Source: Methanobacteriota archaeon (lineage in GTDB: Archaea > Thermoplasmatota > Poseidoniia > Poseidoniales > Poseidoniaceae). Taken from it: 11,887 nt of DNA. Below the pieces are notes generated by a model. That model saw nothing but the letters and a program-made list of their open reading frames with translations, was not told where the DNA came from and did no database searches. Shown piece by piece: positions 1 through 8,302 of this stretch; positions within the stretch are counted from its first letter, which is position 1; each line of letters starts with the position of its first letter. The position numbers and the translations under genes are program-made. The stretch is from positions 1-11,887 of the forward strand of contig PBSP01000050.1 of assembly GCA_002726845.1 (NCBI GenBank), in the 5' to 3' direction.

Positions 1-45
1 CTCGATGCGATTATTGTACCTGAGGAGGACGATTCGGATGGGTGA
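1..45 (+). CDS. Possible C-terminal end of an upstream gene (partial)
   Basis: The first reading frame is open from the window edge to a TGA at 43-45. It would encode 14 residues ending in an acidic tail (PEEDDSDG). Its stop would overlap the ATG of the aminotransferase by 8 bases, a common arrangement in compact archaeal operons. The stretch is too short to recognise a family. It could equally be non-coding leader, because a second frame also closes nearby (TGA at 21-23). This is inference from one short open frame. Confidence 0.3.
   Translation, partial: LDAIIVPEEDDSDG
22..28 (+). promoter_or_regulatory. Shine-Dalgarno site for the aminotransferase
   Basis: GAGGAGG lies 9 bases before the ATG at 38-40. 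It decides the start: the in-frame ATG at 5 would place this motif inside the coding sequence and would add an 11-residue leader (MRLLYLRRTIR) without family resemblance. Confidence 0.75.
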
Positions 46-1186
46 TTTCAGCCAACGTGCTCTTGCCATTCAGCCTACAGGCGTTCGAAAAATGTTTGAT
101 TTAGCTGGAGATGACGTCATCAGTTTTGGCCTAGGAGAGCCGGATTTTCAGCCACCGCCGGTTGCAATAGAAGCTTTTCATCAAGCCATGCTGAACGGTC
201 GTAACAAATACACAACAACAGCGGGGATTCCCGCTTTGAGGACGAAAATCGCCGAATCTTGGCACCACCTCGAACCTGAATTGACTCATGAAAACGTCTG
301 CATAACCATGTCAGGAACAAACGCACTCCTCAACTTGTTTTTGACATTGGTTGACCCTGGTAAAAACGTGCTGTTGCCCGAGCCTTATTTTCCTCTGTAC
401 GGTCCAGATGTAACGCTTTGTGGTGGTGAAAGTCGATACTATCCATGTCTTTTTGAGAACGAGTTTGTTCCATCCATTCAAGACCTCGAATCTTTGGTCG
501 ACGAAGATACTGTAGCCATTCTCTACAATTTCCCATCAAATCCAACCGGTGGCACTCTAACGGTTCAACAGAGAGATGAATTGTTGAATTTCGCAAAGCG
601 GCACAACCTGTGGATTTTATCCGATGAGGTTTACGATCGCATTGTGTTTGAATCCGAACACGTCTCCTTTGTTGGAACCGATTACGACAAAGTCATGCTC
701 ATCAATTCGTTTTCGAAGACGTTTGCGATGACAGGTTGGCGCATTGGTTACATCCTCTCAGCGAACATGGAGGCAATGAAGCAAGTGATAAAAATGCAAT
801 ATTACATCACCGCTTGCTCAAACGATGCCATGCAGTATGCTGTTCTTGAAGCGATGGAGAAGGCATCGGATTATCCTGACATCCTCGCCAAGGAATTCCA
901 TGCCCGTTGCAACCTCATCGTCGACCGGCTCAATGCAATGCCAGGCGTTGAGTGCCATCGTCCGAAGGGATCCATCTACGTGTTTCCCAAGATTCATGTT
1001 GCAGGAATGAACAGCCAAGATCTTGCCATGGAATTGCTCAAAGATGGAGTTTTGTGCTCACCTGGAACCGCGTTTGGCCCATCGGGAGAGGGACACCTTC
1101 GTTTCGCCTTCACAATCTCTCAAGACGATATTTCACGTGGCATGGACAAGGTCGAAGCAACCCTCAAACGGCTCAACAATCAGTAG
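38..1186 (+). CDS. PLP-dependent aminotransferase, class I/II (AspC-like)
   Basis: This is a cytosolic fold-type I aminotransferase that transfers an amino group between an amino acid and a 2-oxo acid using pyridoxal phosphate. The protein has 382 residues from ATG 38, the usual length for the AspC-like family. Visible family landmarks are GLGEPDF near the N-terminus (substrate arm), NFPSNPTGG (PLP-ring and carboxylate contacts), SDEVYDRIVF (the PLP-pyridine aspartate) and SFSKTFAMTGWRIGY, where Lys227 should form the Schiff base. Near the C-terminus, LRFAF supplies the arginine that normally binds the substrate carboxylate. No key residue is missing. Class and chemistry are firm. Substrate (aspartate, alanine, aromatic or other) cannot be told from the sequence. 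The next gene starts 9 bases downstream, so co-transcription is plausible although the function seems unrelated. Confidence 0.93.
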   Translation: MGDFSQRALAIQPTGVRKMFDLAGDDVISFGLGEPDFQPPPVAIEAFHQAMLNGRNKYTTTAGIPALRTKIAESWHHLEPELTHENVCITMSGTNALLNLFLTLVDPGKNVLLPEPYFPLYGPDVTLCGGESRYYPCLFENEFVPSIQDLESLVDEDTVAILYNFPSNPTGGTLTVQQRDELLNFAKRHNLWILSDEVYDRIVFESEHVSFVGTDYDKVMLINSFSKTFAMTGWRIGYILSANMEAMKQVIKMQYYITACSNDAMQYAVLEAMEKASDYPDILAKEFHARCNLIVDRLNAMPGVECHRPKGSIYVFPKIHVAGMNSQDLAMELLKDGVLCSPGTAFGPSGEGHLRFAFTISQDDISRGMDKVEATLKRLNNQ

Positions 1187-1195
1187 GTATCATCC

Positions 1196-1780
1196 ATGTT
1201 ATCAGTGATTGCATTCTTCATCGCTGGTTTCCTCTTAGGTCATCTTATTCCGCGAGTTCCATTCATGGTATTGAGCCGAACCTCTGGATTCAACAAACGG
1301 CTTCCACCGCACCCTGAACCAATACCTCTTTCACCTCGTCTGACGCAACGCGTTCTTCACATGCGTTTGTTCCATCATTTAGGAACCATGACAACCTTGC
1401 TGCCGTTGGTGTTCGGTTACCTCAGCATCCTCGGCGGACAATCGACGTTTGGATACGGCCTCTTTCTAGCTGGAGGATGGACGTTGTTGTCCCGTGCACA
1501 GGCATTCTTGGGAGGCGCTCCAGTTGCTTGTACGTTGGAAATGGCTCAACGGTTGCAACTTGTGATGAATGTCGCTGATTCTGAAGAGGCTTGCTGTCCA
1601 CACCCTCAGCCGGAGTGGTGGGTCGAATCCGTTCGATGCGCTTCGTGTTCCAAGAAATTGGATGACATGCTCCGTCCAGACCTCGGACGCCCGCGCAAGG
1701 ATGGATTTTTTCGAGGGTGGCTTCGTCTTTGGATCAGCGACGGTTATCCAATGGTACACAAGGATGAGCCTCAAAAGTAA
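1196..1780 (+). CDS. Small membrane protein with zinc-ribbon-like C-terminal domain
   Basis: I do not recognise a named family. The 194-residue protein has a hydrophobic N-terminal segment (about residues 2-26) and two further hydrophobic stretches (about 62-80 and 84-108), followed by a soluble tail. The tail has a cysteine cluster: Cys133, Cys134, His136, then Cys148-x-x-Cys151 (RCASC), compatible with a small zinc ribbon. After it comes a basic and aromatic stretch (GRPRKDGFFRGWLRLW), perhaps membrane-surface binding. The ATG at 1196 lies 9 bases after the aminotransferase stop, with a weak AGGT at 1186-1189. The next open frame begins within about 30-60 bases, so it probably belongs to the same transcript as the membrane and surface genes that follow. 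A membrane-anchored zinc-ribbon protein is the structural reading; no function is assigned. Confidence 0.75.
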   Translation: MLSVIAFFIAGFLLGHLIPRVPFMVLSRTSGFNKRLPPHPEPIPLSPRLTQRVLHMRLFHHLGTMTTLLPLVFGYLSILGGQSTFGYGLFLAGGWTLLSRAQAFLGGAPVACTLEMAQRLQLVMNVADSEEACCPHPQPEWWVESVRCASCSKKLDDMLRPDLGRPRKDGFFRGWLRLWISDGYPMVHKDEPQK

Positions 1781-1798
1781 CCTTAACGGTCCAAATTT

Positions 1799-1805
1799 AG
1801 GGGGA
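1799..1805 (+). promoter_or_regulatory. Shine-Dalgarno-like AGGGGGA before an out-of-frame TTG
   Basis: This purine-rich block lies 4 bases before TTG 1810-1812. That TTG is in frame 1, while the long membrane-protein frame begins at ATG 1838 in frame 2. The block is the best ribosome site in the gap, but it points to the wrong frame for the annotated start, which is why the N-terminus of the next gene is uncertain. Confidence 0.4.
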
Positions 1806-1837
1806 ACCTTTGTCTAACCATTCCAATCCATCGGAGC

Positions 1838-3130
1838 ATGGGGCGGGCCAGTCAACGTGGACCATTGACCGCCCGTATATGGTTGACCATCGTCGTGTTT
1901 TGTCAGATATTTTTGACACCCATGGCCGCATTTTCAATCACCTATCTTCTTCAGCTTGATATGACGGGCGAAAACATCACCATCGGTATTCAGAAAGAAA
2001 TGCTTCCTTGGATTATGGCTGCTTCGCTTGGTTACGGTATGCTCGCATTGTTGTTGGCGTTGATTATGGGCGGATATCGACCCATCCGTGTTGTTGAGCG
2101 TGGAGGTTGGTTGGCAACCTTAGGTATGTCACGAGCAGGCCGTTCTGCCTCGAGTCTGAGACGTGCACGCGAGAACTTTTCCTTATCACCGCACGGGTCG
2201 CTCTCGACACTTGTGAATCGGCGAATGATGCGCGGGCACTCCTTGATTTCGACGCACGGCGGATTGCTTTTGCTTGCAGTACCCTTCCAAATTCTTCTCG
2301 TTACCATTCCATTAACGCTTGTTATGATGGTCCCCGAATCCATCGTGCGATTGAACCGTAGGTTGGAACTCGCTATTCTGTTGTATCTGATTGGCTTGTT
2401 GGTGGCAATGCGAATTTATCCACGTTTTTGCCGCCGATACATTGGAATTGCGACCTTTACACGCAGGTGGTTGATTTCAATGACCAAACTGTCTTGGTTG
2501 GCCCCCGTGCTCGTGCTTTGGTTGATGGGGCGTTTTGCGAGTCTTGTTGTCCTTGGTTGGATGGGACAAGATACGGAATTATCAATCACATTTGAGGCCA
2601 ATCTCTTCGAGGCCTTCCTTGGTAATGCCGTAATTCCTGAAACCAGTTTCCTCGATCTTCTGACTGCTTTGGCTGTTATGCCCCTCGCTGCCTTCACGAC
2701 CCTTGCAGTGCTAGAAGGTGGCTCAACAAATCCACCCGACTGGATGAAGCAGCCGGACGATGTTGTCTCACGGTTTGATGGTATGGAATCCCCAGATTTT
2801 GGATTGCTTGGCAAGGTGACAACCGCAGCCGTGACTACGGGCGCAACCCTTGCAGTGGCAGCAGCCGCAGGTGTAGCCTCAAAAGGGCAAGAGGTAGCTA
2901 CAGGACTTTCAGCGATGGCCTCTGCAACCCCGGTTGGAGTTGAAGCTGTTGGTGAAACAGCGTCCAATCTGTCGACACCTTCGCTTCCTTCGATTGAGGA
3001 CAACATCTCTCTGGATTTACCCGACTTTGATAACAGTGTGCTTGAATTGGATTCTGACGATTCTCCACCGTACGATCAACCCACAATTCAAGGCCTGATA
3101 TCCGATGAACATCGGAGTAAAAATCAGTGA
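1838..3130 (+). CDS. Polytopic membrane protein with acidic C-terminal tail
   Basis: I recognise no family. The 430-residue protein has about six strongly hydrophobic segments (roughly 13-39, 57-79, 141-166, 177-195, 216-241 and 271-292). A basic loop rich in Arg lies between the second and third (about 99-135), which by the positive-inside rule is probably cytoplasmic. An Ala/Thr/Val-rich stretch (326-347) may be a seventh segment or a flexible linker. The last 50 residues are acidic and Ser/Pro/Asp-rich. The start is doubtful. ATG 1838 has only CGGAG one base before it, and there is no other start codon in this frame after the TAA at 1784. A better ribosome site precedes TTG 1810 in frame 1, so a +1 frameshift or an extra base near 1840-1843 may hide an N-terminal extension. 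It sits between a membrane zinc-ribbon gene and a giant surface protein, which suggests a cell-envelope role; this is inference only. Confidence 0.75.
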   Translation: MGRASQRGPLTARIWLTIVVFCQIFLTPMAAFSITYLLQLDMTGENITIGIQKEMLPWIMAASLGYGMLALLLALIMGGYRPIRVVERGGWLATLGMSRAGRSASSLRRARENFSLSPHGSLSTLVNRRMMRGHSLISTHGGLLLLAVPFQILLVTIPLTLVMMVPESIVRLNRRLELAILLYLIGLLVAMRIYPRFCRRYIGIATFTRRWLISMTKLSWLAPVLVLWLMGRFASLVVLGWMGQDTELSITFEANLFEAFLGNAVIPETSFLDLLTALAVMPLAAFTTLAVLEGGSTNPPDWMKQPDDVVSRFDGMESPDFGLLGKVTTAAVTTGATLAVAAAAGVASKGQEVATGLSAMASATPVGVEAVGETASNLSTPSLPSIEDNISLDLPDFDNSVLELDSDDSPPYDQPTIQGLISDEHRSKNQ

Positions 3131-3166
3131 GCAAACAACGGCCATCTTCATATGATGCAAGTTGTT

Positions 3167-3170
3167 GGAG
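3167..3170 (+). promoter_or_regulatory. Shine-Dalgarno GGAG for the surface protein
   Basis: GGAG lies 9 bases before ATG 3180 and selects that start over the upstream in-frame TTG codons at 3162 and 3165. The motif sits in the 6-base loop of a possible 5-bp hairpin (3160-3164 pairing with 3171-3175). Confidence 0.6.
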
Positions 3171-3179
3171 CAACTGTTG

Positions 3180-6100
3180 ATGACTATGCGCCGCGGTATC
3201 CCTATGCTATTGATTGCCCTCATGGTGTTTCAAACTGCCTCTTTGCTGGTAGTGGACTCGGTTGAAGCGACCTCAGGACGCGGTGGTCCAACCGACGATT
3301 TCCGAGTGGTAAAAATCACACTCGGAAACGCCACAGATTCTGCTCACACGTGGGTTCAATCCGACCAGTCGACGGTTGATTACCTTGTCATGGGGCAAGA
3401 TGTTGAAGTCAATGTGCAAGTGCAATTGGGCGGTTCTTCACTGACTGGAAAATCTGCGGAGGTCTTGATTGAAATCGTGCATCCTATTGGATATGTCATC
3501 GAATCGAGCAACTTCACGACACCAGATTTGTTGGGCGGACAGAGCAATCAAGGTTCGTTCGTTTGGATTCCCATGATTGCACACTCCATCCTTAACACGA
3601 CCACGAACGACTTGTCTGGAGGCCTCATCGTCCGAGCAAGTGTGTTTTATTCAGGAGATAATCTCAACGACAACGACGTCCTTGAATTGGCCGTTCCAGT
3701 AGCCATTATGAAAGACAAGTTCGATGGGACAACCCTCGCTGTTGAATCCCCAACCTTCATTTCTGGAAGATATCCTGCCGGAGGCGGTGATGCCACTGGA
3801 GGTGGAAGCTGGCAAACCGATACAGGAGGTCCAGAAGGTACCGATCACTGGCGCCACTCCGCTCCAGGTGCAGATTACCCGTCCGGTGCGCACGACCGTC
3901 TTGTTCACATGTTCTTCCCTGCGGGTGGGCAATGCGGTGCTCTGGGCCAACTCGATCCCGGAATGTCTCAAGCGTACCAAACCTACATTTGTCGCAAAAC
4001 GTTCTTTGCAGGTGAATTCATTTCAACACAATTTTACGCTCAAACATGGGGTTCTCTTGCTGCAGGTGACAACGTTGCCTTCGAATTGTGGCGAGGTTCT
4101 GGAAACTACAACAACAAGATGGAATCGCTGGTCTGGAATTTTTCCAACGGAGCTCCCAGCCCGGCGCCAGGTCAATGGACGAATGTTTCTTGGGACCCGC
4201 AAGTCGACTGGGCTCAAATACCAGGTCTCGCAAATGCTGATTTGTTCTTGGGTGGTAATTCCTACTCCATCGGCTTGTTGTTCCATTCCGATAACAGCGG
4301 GGCGTCAGAAGGAATGCACGTTGATGATTTCATCCAATTTGGAGTTTCAAAGGTTGCTGATTTCACCCTTGATATCAACTGCGATAATCCAGAAGCAGGA
4401 TATTCTACACCCCCTTCAAATACGGTCGCATTGCATTGCTTGGTTACCAACAACGGTTACTCAGGTGCAACCATTTCGGTCTACTCGAATGTGACAAACT
4501 TGACCTGGATGGACCCTGCATTCCCGTCCATCCGAATCGAAACCACCAATCCAAACGACTTCTTTTCACCTGTTATCATCCCAAGCATCGGTGCAGGTCA
4601 AACCATTGATGTTTTCGTTAATATCACCATACCTGCTGGAGCCGATGTTCAACAACAGACATGGCAGGTTTGGTTCCTTGACAGCGGAGGGACAAACTCC
4701 GGTGAGAAGGGTCGAGTTTCCATGAATCTTGCTGTCACTGAACAGTACGGTGTGTCGCTTACGTCACAAACGCCTCTCCTTGCTGACACATTGTTGCCGG
4801 GTGCATCGGGTCAAATTCCGATCCGCCTTCAGAACGTAGGGAACCGAGATGCAGCCTACAATCTCGTTCCAACGTTCTCTGAAGAGGGATGGAGTGCTGT
4901 TGTGGAAAACGAAACGGGCGTCGTCGTTCCAAATCCAATCATCCTCGAGAAAGCGGAAGTCACCAACCTTTTCCTTAACGTGACTGCCGATAGCCTTGCA
5001 ATACCGGGCATCGTTTCCTTCAACCTTCGAGCAACTTGCCCGTCGTGCGGTTCCTCATTGTTTGGTGCAGATATTCTTGGTCGCAACATTGAGGTTCCAG
5101 TCTTGAGGCAAGCATCGATTACAGCAGACGAAAACACCTTCTCAAGTGCTGCGGATGGCATTCCAGAGACAGTCTTCTTGAATCTCCTCAACCTCGGAAA
5201 CGATGATGAACAATACGGACTTTCTCTAGGAGGGCCTCATCAATACCTCTTGGGTGCCCAACTTGCTGGTGATACAACCGCCATCCTCGACGCGTGGGAT
5301 GGCGAAACCACGATCATCCTCACTCTTCCAATGCCGGTTGGATTGTCACCAGCTCCTTATTATGTCGATGTGATTGCAACGAACGTCGAAGATGCCTCGG
5401 TTTCGGTTTCATACAGAGTAAACGTCGAGATTCTCGATACTGCGGCTGTCGTTGTTTCTGATGAATCATCAGACCAATCCTTCCTTCCAGGTTCGATGGA
5501 CACAACAGATCGTTCGTTCGAGATAACGAATTACGGAAACAGCGACGATCGCTTCACAGTAACACTTGAAGTTCCAGAGGGCATGGTTGTTGAACTCATT
5601 GATCCTGTGTCAATCGGTGGAGTTGCGACAACGCCCGTTATCCCCTCCGGTGAAACATGGGAGGCCACGGTTCGATTCCGATTCCTTGCTGATGCTCAGC
5701 AAGAACTTACATTGGGACTAACGGCGACTTCCGTGAACGATCCGAGCATCTCTGATACAGGTGAAGCGACGTATTTCGTTGGACGTCAAGGAACCATCGA
5801 CTTGACACCACCCCCTCAAGAAATCATTGATGATGCAAATCTCATTTATCCAATGGAAGTAAAAATATTGAACAGAATCACAACCACTCAAACCGTTTCT
5901 GTGGACAAACTTGACGGCGATTGGTCCAGTTACATCAGCGTTCGAATCAACAACGACGATCGAAGATTTTCACTTGAAGGGGACGCCGAACGAACAATAA
6001 ACGTTGATGTCGAAGTTAGCGAAGCAACACTCATCAATCTCCCGTCCGATACGTACACGGTCAACGTTACAATCTACGCCATCTCGGAGACTGTACCGGA

Positions 6101-6539
6101 TACACCCACAGCGAAGCTTACAGTTGTCCTGCAAAAACAAAGCGCTGACAGCGGTGATGGCGACGGTGCATCGTCTGAAGATGACGGCGAACTTGTGAAA
6201 AACATCGTCATTTGGAGCGGTTTCTTCATTGTCGTCGCCGTCCTTGGATTTGTAACCTTCAAGATTCTGACTACGATTGACAAAGAAGACGATCTCGATG
6301 ACTGGGATGATATGTACCAAGATTCACTCTCCGCAACCTACGGTGCTGTCGCAGCGGCGCCAACGGTACCGATGGCAGCTCCTCCGATTGTGGAATCACC
6401 TCCTGCAACCGATACACCCCCTCCCGTTGTTGAGTCGCCGTCCGCTGGACCTCCGCTTCCACCCGAAGGCCTACCAGCAGGTTGGACGATGGAGCAATGG
6501 GAGCATTACGGCCAGCAATACCTGGACGGACAATTGTAA
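3180..6539 (+). CDS. Giant secreted surface protein with Ig-like repeats and C-terminal membrane anchor
   Basis: The 1119-residue protein starts with a classic signal peptide: MTMRRG, a hydrophobic core at about 7-25, and likely cleavage after VEA at about residue 30. Next comes a beta-rich globular region (about 190-390) with a Cys252/Cys271 pair and a HVDDF phrase as in jelly-roll adhesion domains. Four to five repeated Ig-like units of about 110-120 residues follow (about 395-990), each with a phrase such as LQNVGNRDAAYNL, LLNLGNDDEQYGL or ITNYGNSDDRFTV, resembling NEW3/CARDB-type domains. Other possible disulfides are Cys401/Cys420 and CPSC at 620-623. Many N-x-S/T sequons suggest N-glycosylation. 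An acidic Gly/Ser linker leads to one transmembrane helix (about 1008-1030), then a cytoplasmic Pro-rich tail ending in GWTMEQWEHYGQQYL. The N-terminal bulk should be outside the cell. A role as envelope, adhesion or substrate-binding protein is inference; no catalytic motif was seen. Confidence 0.85.
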   Translation: MTMRRGIPMLLIALMVFQTASLLVVDSVEATSGRGGPTDDFRVVKITLGNATDSAHTWVQSDQSTVDYLVMGQDVEVNVQVQLGGSSLTGKSAEVLIEIVHPIGYVIESSNFTTPDLLGGQSNQGSFVWIPMIAHSILNTTTNDLSGGLIVRASVFYSGDNLNDNDVLELAVPVAIMKDKFDGTTLAVESPTFISGRYPAGGGDATGGGSWQTDTGGPEGTDHWRHSAPGADYPSGAHDRLVHMFFPAGGQCGALGQLDPGMSQAYQTYICRKTFFAGEFISTQFYAQTWGSLAAGDNVAFELWRGSGNYNNKMESLVWNFSNGAPSPAPGQWTNVSWDPQVDWAQIPGLANADLFLGGNSYSIGLLFHSDNSGASEGMHVDDFIQFGVSKVADFTLDINCDNPEAGYSTPPSNTVALHCLVTNNGYSGATISVYSNVTNLTWMDPAFPSIRIETTNPNDFFSPVIIPSIGAGQTIDVFVNITIPAGADVQQQTWQVWFLDSGGTNSGEKGRVSMNLAVTEQYGVSLTSQTPLLADTLLPGASGQIPIRLQNVGNRDAAYNLVPTFSEEGWSAVVENETGVVVPNPIILEKAEVTNLFLNVTADSLAIPGIVSFNLRATCPSCGSSLFGADILGRNIEVPVLRQASITADENTFSSAADGIPETVFLNLLNLGNDDEQYGLSLGGPHQYLLGAQLAGDTTAILDAWDGETTIILTLPMPVGLSPAPYYVDVIATNVEDASVSVSYRVNVEILDTAAVVVSDESSDQSFLPGSMDTTDRSFEITNYGNSDDRFTVTLEVPEGMVVELIDPVSIGGVATTPVIPSGETWEATVRFRFLADAQQELTLGLTATSVNDPSISDTGEATYFVGRQGTIDLTPPPQEIIDDANLIYPMEVKILNRITTTQTVSVDKLDGDWSSYISVRINNDDRRFSLEGDAERTINVDVEVSEATLINLPSDTYTVNVTIYAISETVPDTPTAKLTVVLQKQSADSGDGDGASSEDDGELVKNIVIWSGFFIVVAVLGFVTFKILTTIDKEDDLDDWDDMYQDSLSATYGAVAAAPTVPMAAPPIVESPPATDTPPPVVESPSAGPPLPPEGLPAGWTMEQWEHYGQQYLDGQL

Positions 6540-6588
6540 AATGGCCAGTCGTAGGGTTCAAGACCCACAGCATCCCGCCCTAGACAGT

Positions 6589-6594
6589 AGGTGA
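6589..6594 (+). promoter_or_regulatory. Shine-Dalgarno AGGTGA for the thermosome gene
   Basis: AGGTGA lies 5 bases before ATG 6600 and favours that start over the GTG at 6591, which is itself part of the motif. No convincing TATA box is visible in the short gap after the surface-protein gene, so the promoter may lie inside that gene or the genes may share a transcript. Confidence 0.6.
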
Positions 6595-6599
6595 ACCAC

Positions 6600-8222
6600 A
6601 TGTACGGAAATGGACAAGCACCAATTTTCATCCTCAAAGAAGGTACGCAACGCACGCGAGGACGTAGCGCTCAATCGAACAACATCGCTGCTGCGAAAGC
6701 GGTAGCAGATTCGGTGCGCTCCACATTAGGCCCGAAAGGGATGGACAAAATGCTCGTGGATTCCATGGGTGACGTTGTCATTACGAACGATGGTGCAACC
6801 ATTCTTAAGGAAATGGACATTGAGCATCCTGCAGCAAAAATGATCATTGAGGTTGCAAAAACACAAGAGCAGCACTGCTATGATGGAACCACTTCTGCTG
6901 TTGTCCTCTCTGGAGAACTCCTCAAGCGTTCTGAAGATCTCATCGAACAAAACGTGCATCCAACCGTAATCTGTGAAGGATTCCGATTGGCTGCTGAGAA
7001 AGCCATAGCATTGCTTGACAGTCATGGAATCTCCACAGAAGGGAACGATGAAGTTCTCTTGGAGGTTGCAAAGACAGCACTTACGGGTAAATCTGCAGGG
7101 GCTGTTAAAGCGTTCATGGCCGACATCTGCGTTCGAGCGGTCAATGCCGTGGGAGTTGTTGACGAAGGTGAACGCCTCGTTGATTTGAGCGACATAAAAG
7201 TCGAAAAACGACAAGGAGGATCGATCAAGGATTCATCGCTTATCGACGGTATACTTCTCGATAAGGAGCGCGTGCACGCAGGAATGCCCCGGAGCTTGAA
7301 CGATGCAAGTATCGCTCTTGTAAACTCAGCAATTGAAGTCAAGAAGACAGAGGTTGATGCTAAGATTCAGATCACAGACCCAAATCAACTCGCATCGTTC
7401 CTTGCAGAGGAAGAAAACTATATTCGTGGTCTCGTTGAGAAAATAACGGCTTCCGGTGCAAATGTACTCATTTGCCAGAAAGGTATCGACGAGCTTGCGC
7501 AACACTATCTCAGCAAAGCAGGTGTGTTCTCAATACGTCGAGCAAAGAAGTCGGACATGGAAGCCCTATCCAAAGCCACTGGTGGTCGTATTGTGACCAA
7601 CATCGACGACCTTTCTGACCAAGATCTCGGCAAGGCAGCGCGAGTTGAAGAGCGCAAGATTGGAGAGAGTGACATGACCTTCATCACCGGTTGTCCGGAA
7701 GCAAAATCGGTTTCCGTACTTCTGCGAGGAGGAACTGAACATGTCGTTGATGAAATACGTAGAGCATTCGATGATGCGGTCGGTGTTGTCTCGGTTGCAT
7801 GGGAAGATGGTGCAGTGCTGACCGGTGGTGGCAGCGTTCTGGCTGCTCTGAGCCGTGACTTGCGCACCTATGCTGAAACCATTGGTGGACGGGAACAAAT
7901 GGCGATTGAGGCGTTTGCTTCAGCCCTAGAGATTATCCCTCGCACTCTGGCAGAAAATGCGGGTCTTGACCCTGTCACCACAATCATTGCTCTGCGAAAG
8001 GCACATGCTGACGGCGCATCGCATGCAGGCATCAACGTTTACGAAGGCGGAGTGGTTGACATGCATGCATCCAACGTCCTCGAACCGTTGCGAGTTGTAG
8101 AACAAGCCATCCAGTCCGCTACCGAGACAGCCATTATGATTCTACGAATCGACGATGTAATCTCGTCAAAGGGTGTTAGCATGGACGATGGATTTGGCGG
8201 CGAAGATGGTTTCCAGATGTGA
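6600..8222 (+). CDS. thsA: Thermosome subunit (group II chaperonin, Hsp60 family)
   Basis: This is a subunit of the double-ring archaeal chaperonin, a cytosolic ATP-driven protein-folding cage with a built-in lid. It has 540 residues from ATG 6600, the normal length. Equatorial ATP-site motifs are present: STLGPKGMDKMLVD, NDGATIL and DGTTSAVVLSGELL (Asp95), followed by ALTGKSAG, AWEDGAVLTGGGS, and DPVTTI near the C-terminus. The apical region in the middle (about 200-370) looks complete. Two oddities: the residue before the DGTT aspartate is Tyr instead of the usual Gly (HCYDGTTS), and the GGGA-x-E phrase reads GGGSVLAAL. The C-terminal tail is short (GGEDGFQM) rather than a long GGM repeat. 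Family assignment is firm. Which subunit type it is (alpha or beta) cannot be told, and the symbol is nominal. Confidence 0.96.
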   Translation: MYGNGQAPIFILKEGTQRTRGRSAQSNNIAAAKAVADSVRSTLGPKGMDKMLVDSMGDVVITNDGATILKEMDIEHPAAKMIIEVAKTQEQHCYDGTTSAVVLSGELLKRSEDLIEQNVHPTVICEGFRLAAEKAIALLDSHGISTEGNDEVLLEVAKTALTGKSAGAVKAFMADICVRAVNAVGVVDEGERLVDLSDIKVEKRQGGSIKDSSLIDGILLDKERVHAGMPRSLNDASIALVNSAIEVKKTEVDAKIQITDPNQLASFLAEEENYIRGLVEKITASGANVLICQKGIDELAQHYLSKAGVFSIRRAKKSDMEALSKATGGRIVTNIDDLSDQDLGKAARVEERKIGESDMTFITGCPEAKSVSVLLRGGTEHVVDEIRRAFDDAVGVVSVAWEDGAVLTGGGSVLAALSRDLRTYAETIGGREQMAIEAFASALEIIPRTLAENAGLDPVTTIIALRKAHADGASHAGINVYEGGVVDMHASNVLEPLRVVEQAIQSATETAIMILRIDDVISSKGVSMDDGFGGEDGFQM

Positions 8223-8255
8223 TTTTTAATTCATCAGATTTTACTCAAAAAACGT
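8222..8255 (+). promoter_or_regulatory. A/T-rich stretch after the thermosome gene, possible promoter or T-rich terminator
   Basis: Directly after the thermosome stop the gap opens with GATTTTTAATT and then ATTTTACTC and an A6 run, the most A/T-rich intergenic stretch in the window. TTTTTAAT (8224-8231) resembles an archaeal TATA box and would leave an untranslated leader before the flavodoxin fusion. The T run could also serve as a weak terminator for the thermosome. Neither reading is proven by the sequence. Confidence 0.3.
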
Positions 8256-8302
8256 GGCTTGTTCCCAACCTTCAAAGACTATTGATATGTCCACTCAACC
8301 AA

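Noticed and set aside
2416..3006. A 196-codon reverse-strand open frame opposite the membrane-protein gene
   Set aside because: It is the antisense of an Ala/Thr-rich coding stretch, has a low-complexity product without domain signals, and lacks a ribosome site. The forward gene explains the region.
3724..4494. A 256-codon forward open frame inside the surface-protein gene
   Set aside because: It is a shifted-frame shadow. Its product has no recognisable fold, while the main frame encodes continuous Ig-like and beta-rich sequence.
6554..6566. GGGTTCAAGACCC resembles a tRNA T-arm, in the gap before the thermosome gene
   Set aside because: Only three or four stem pairs form, and no anticodon arm, D arm or acceptor stem can be drawn around it. 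The upstream bases are coding for the surface protein.
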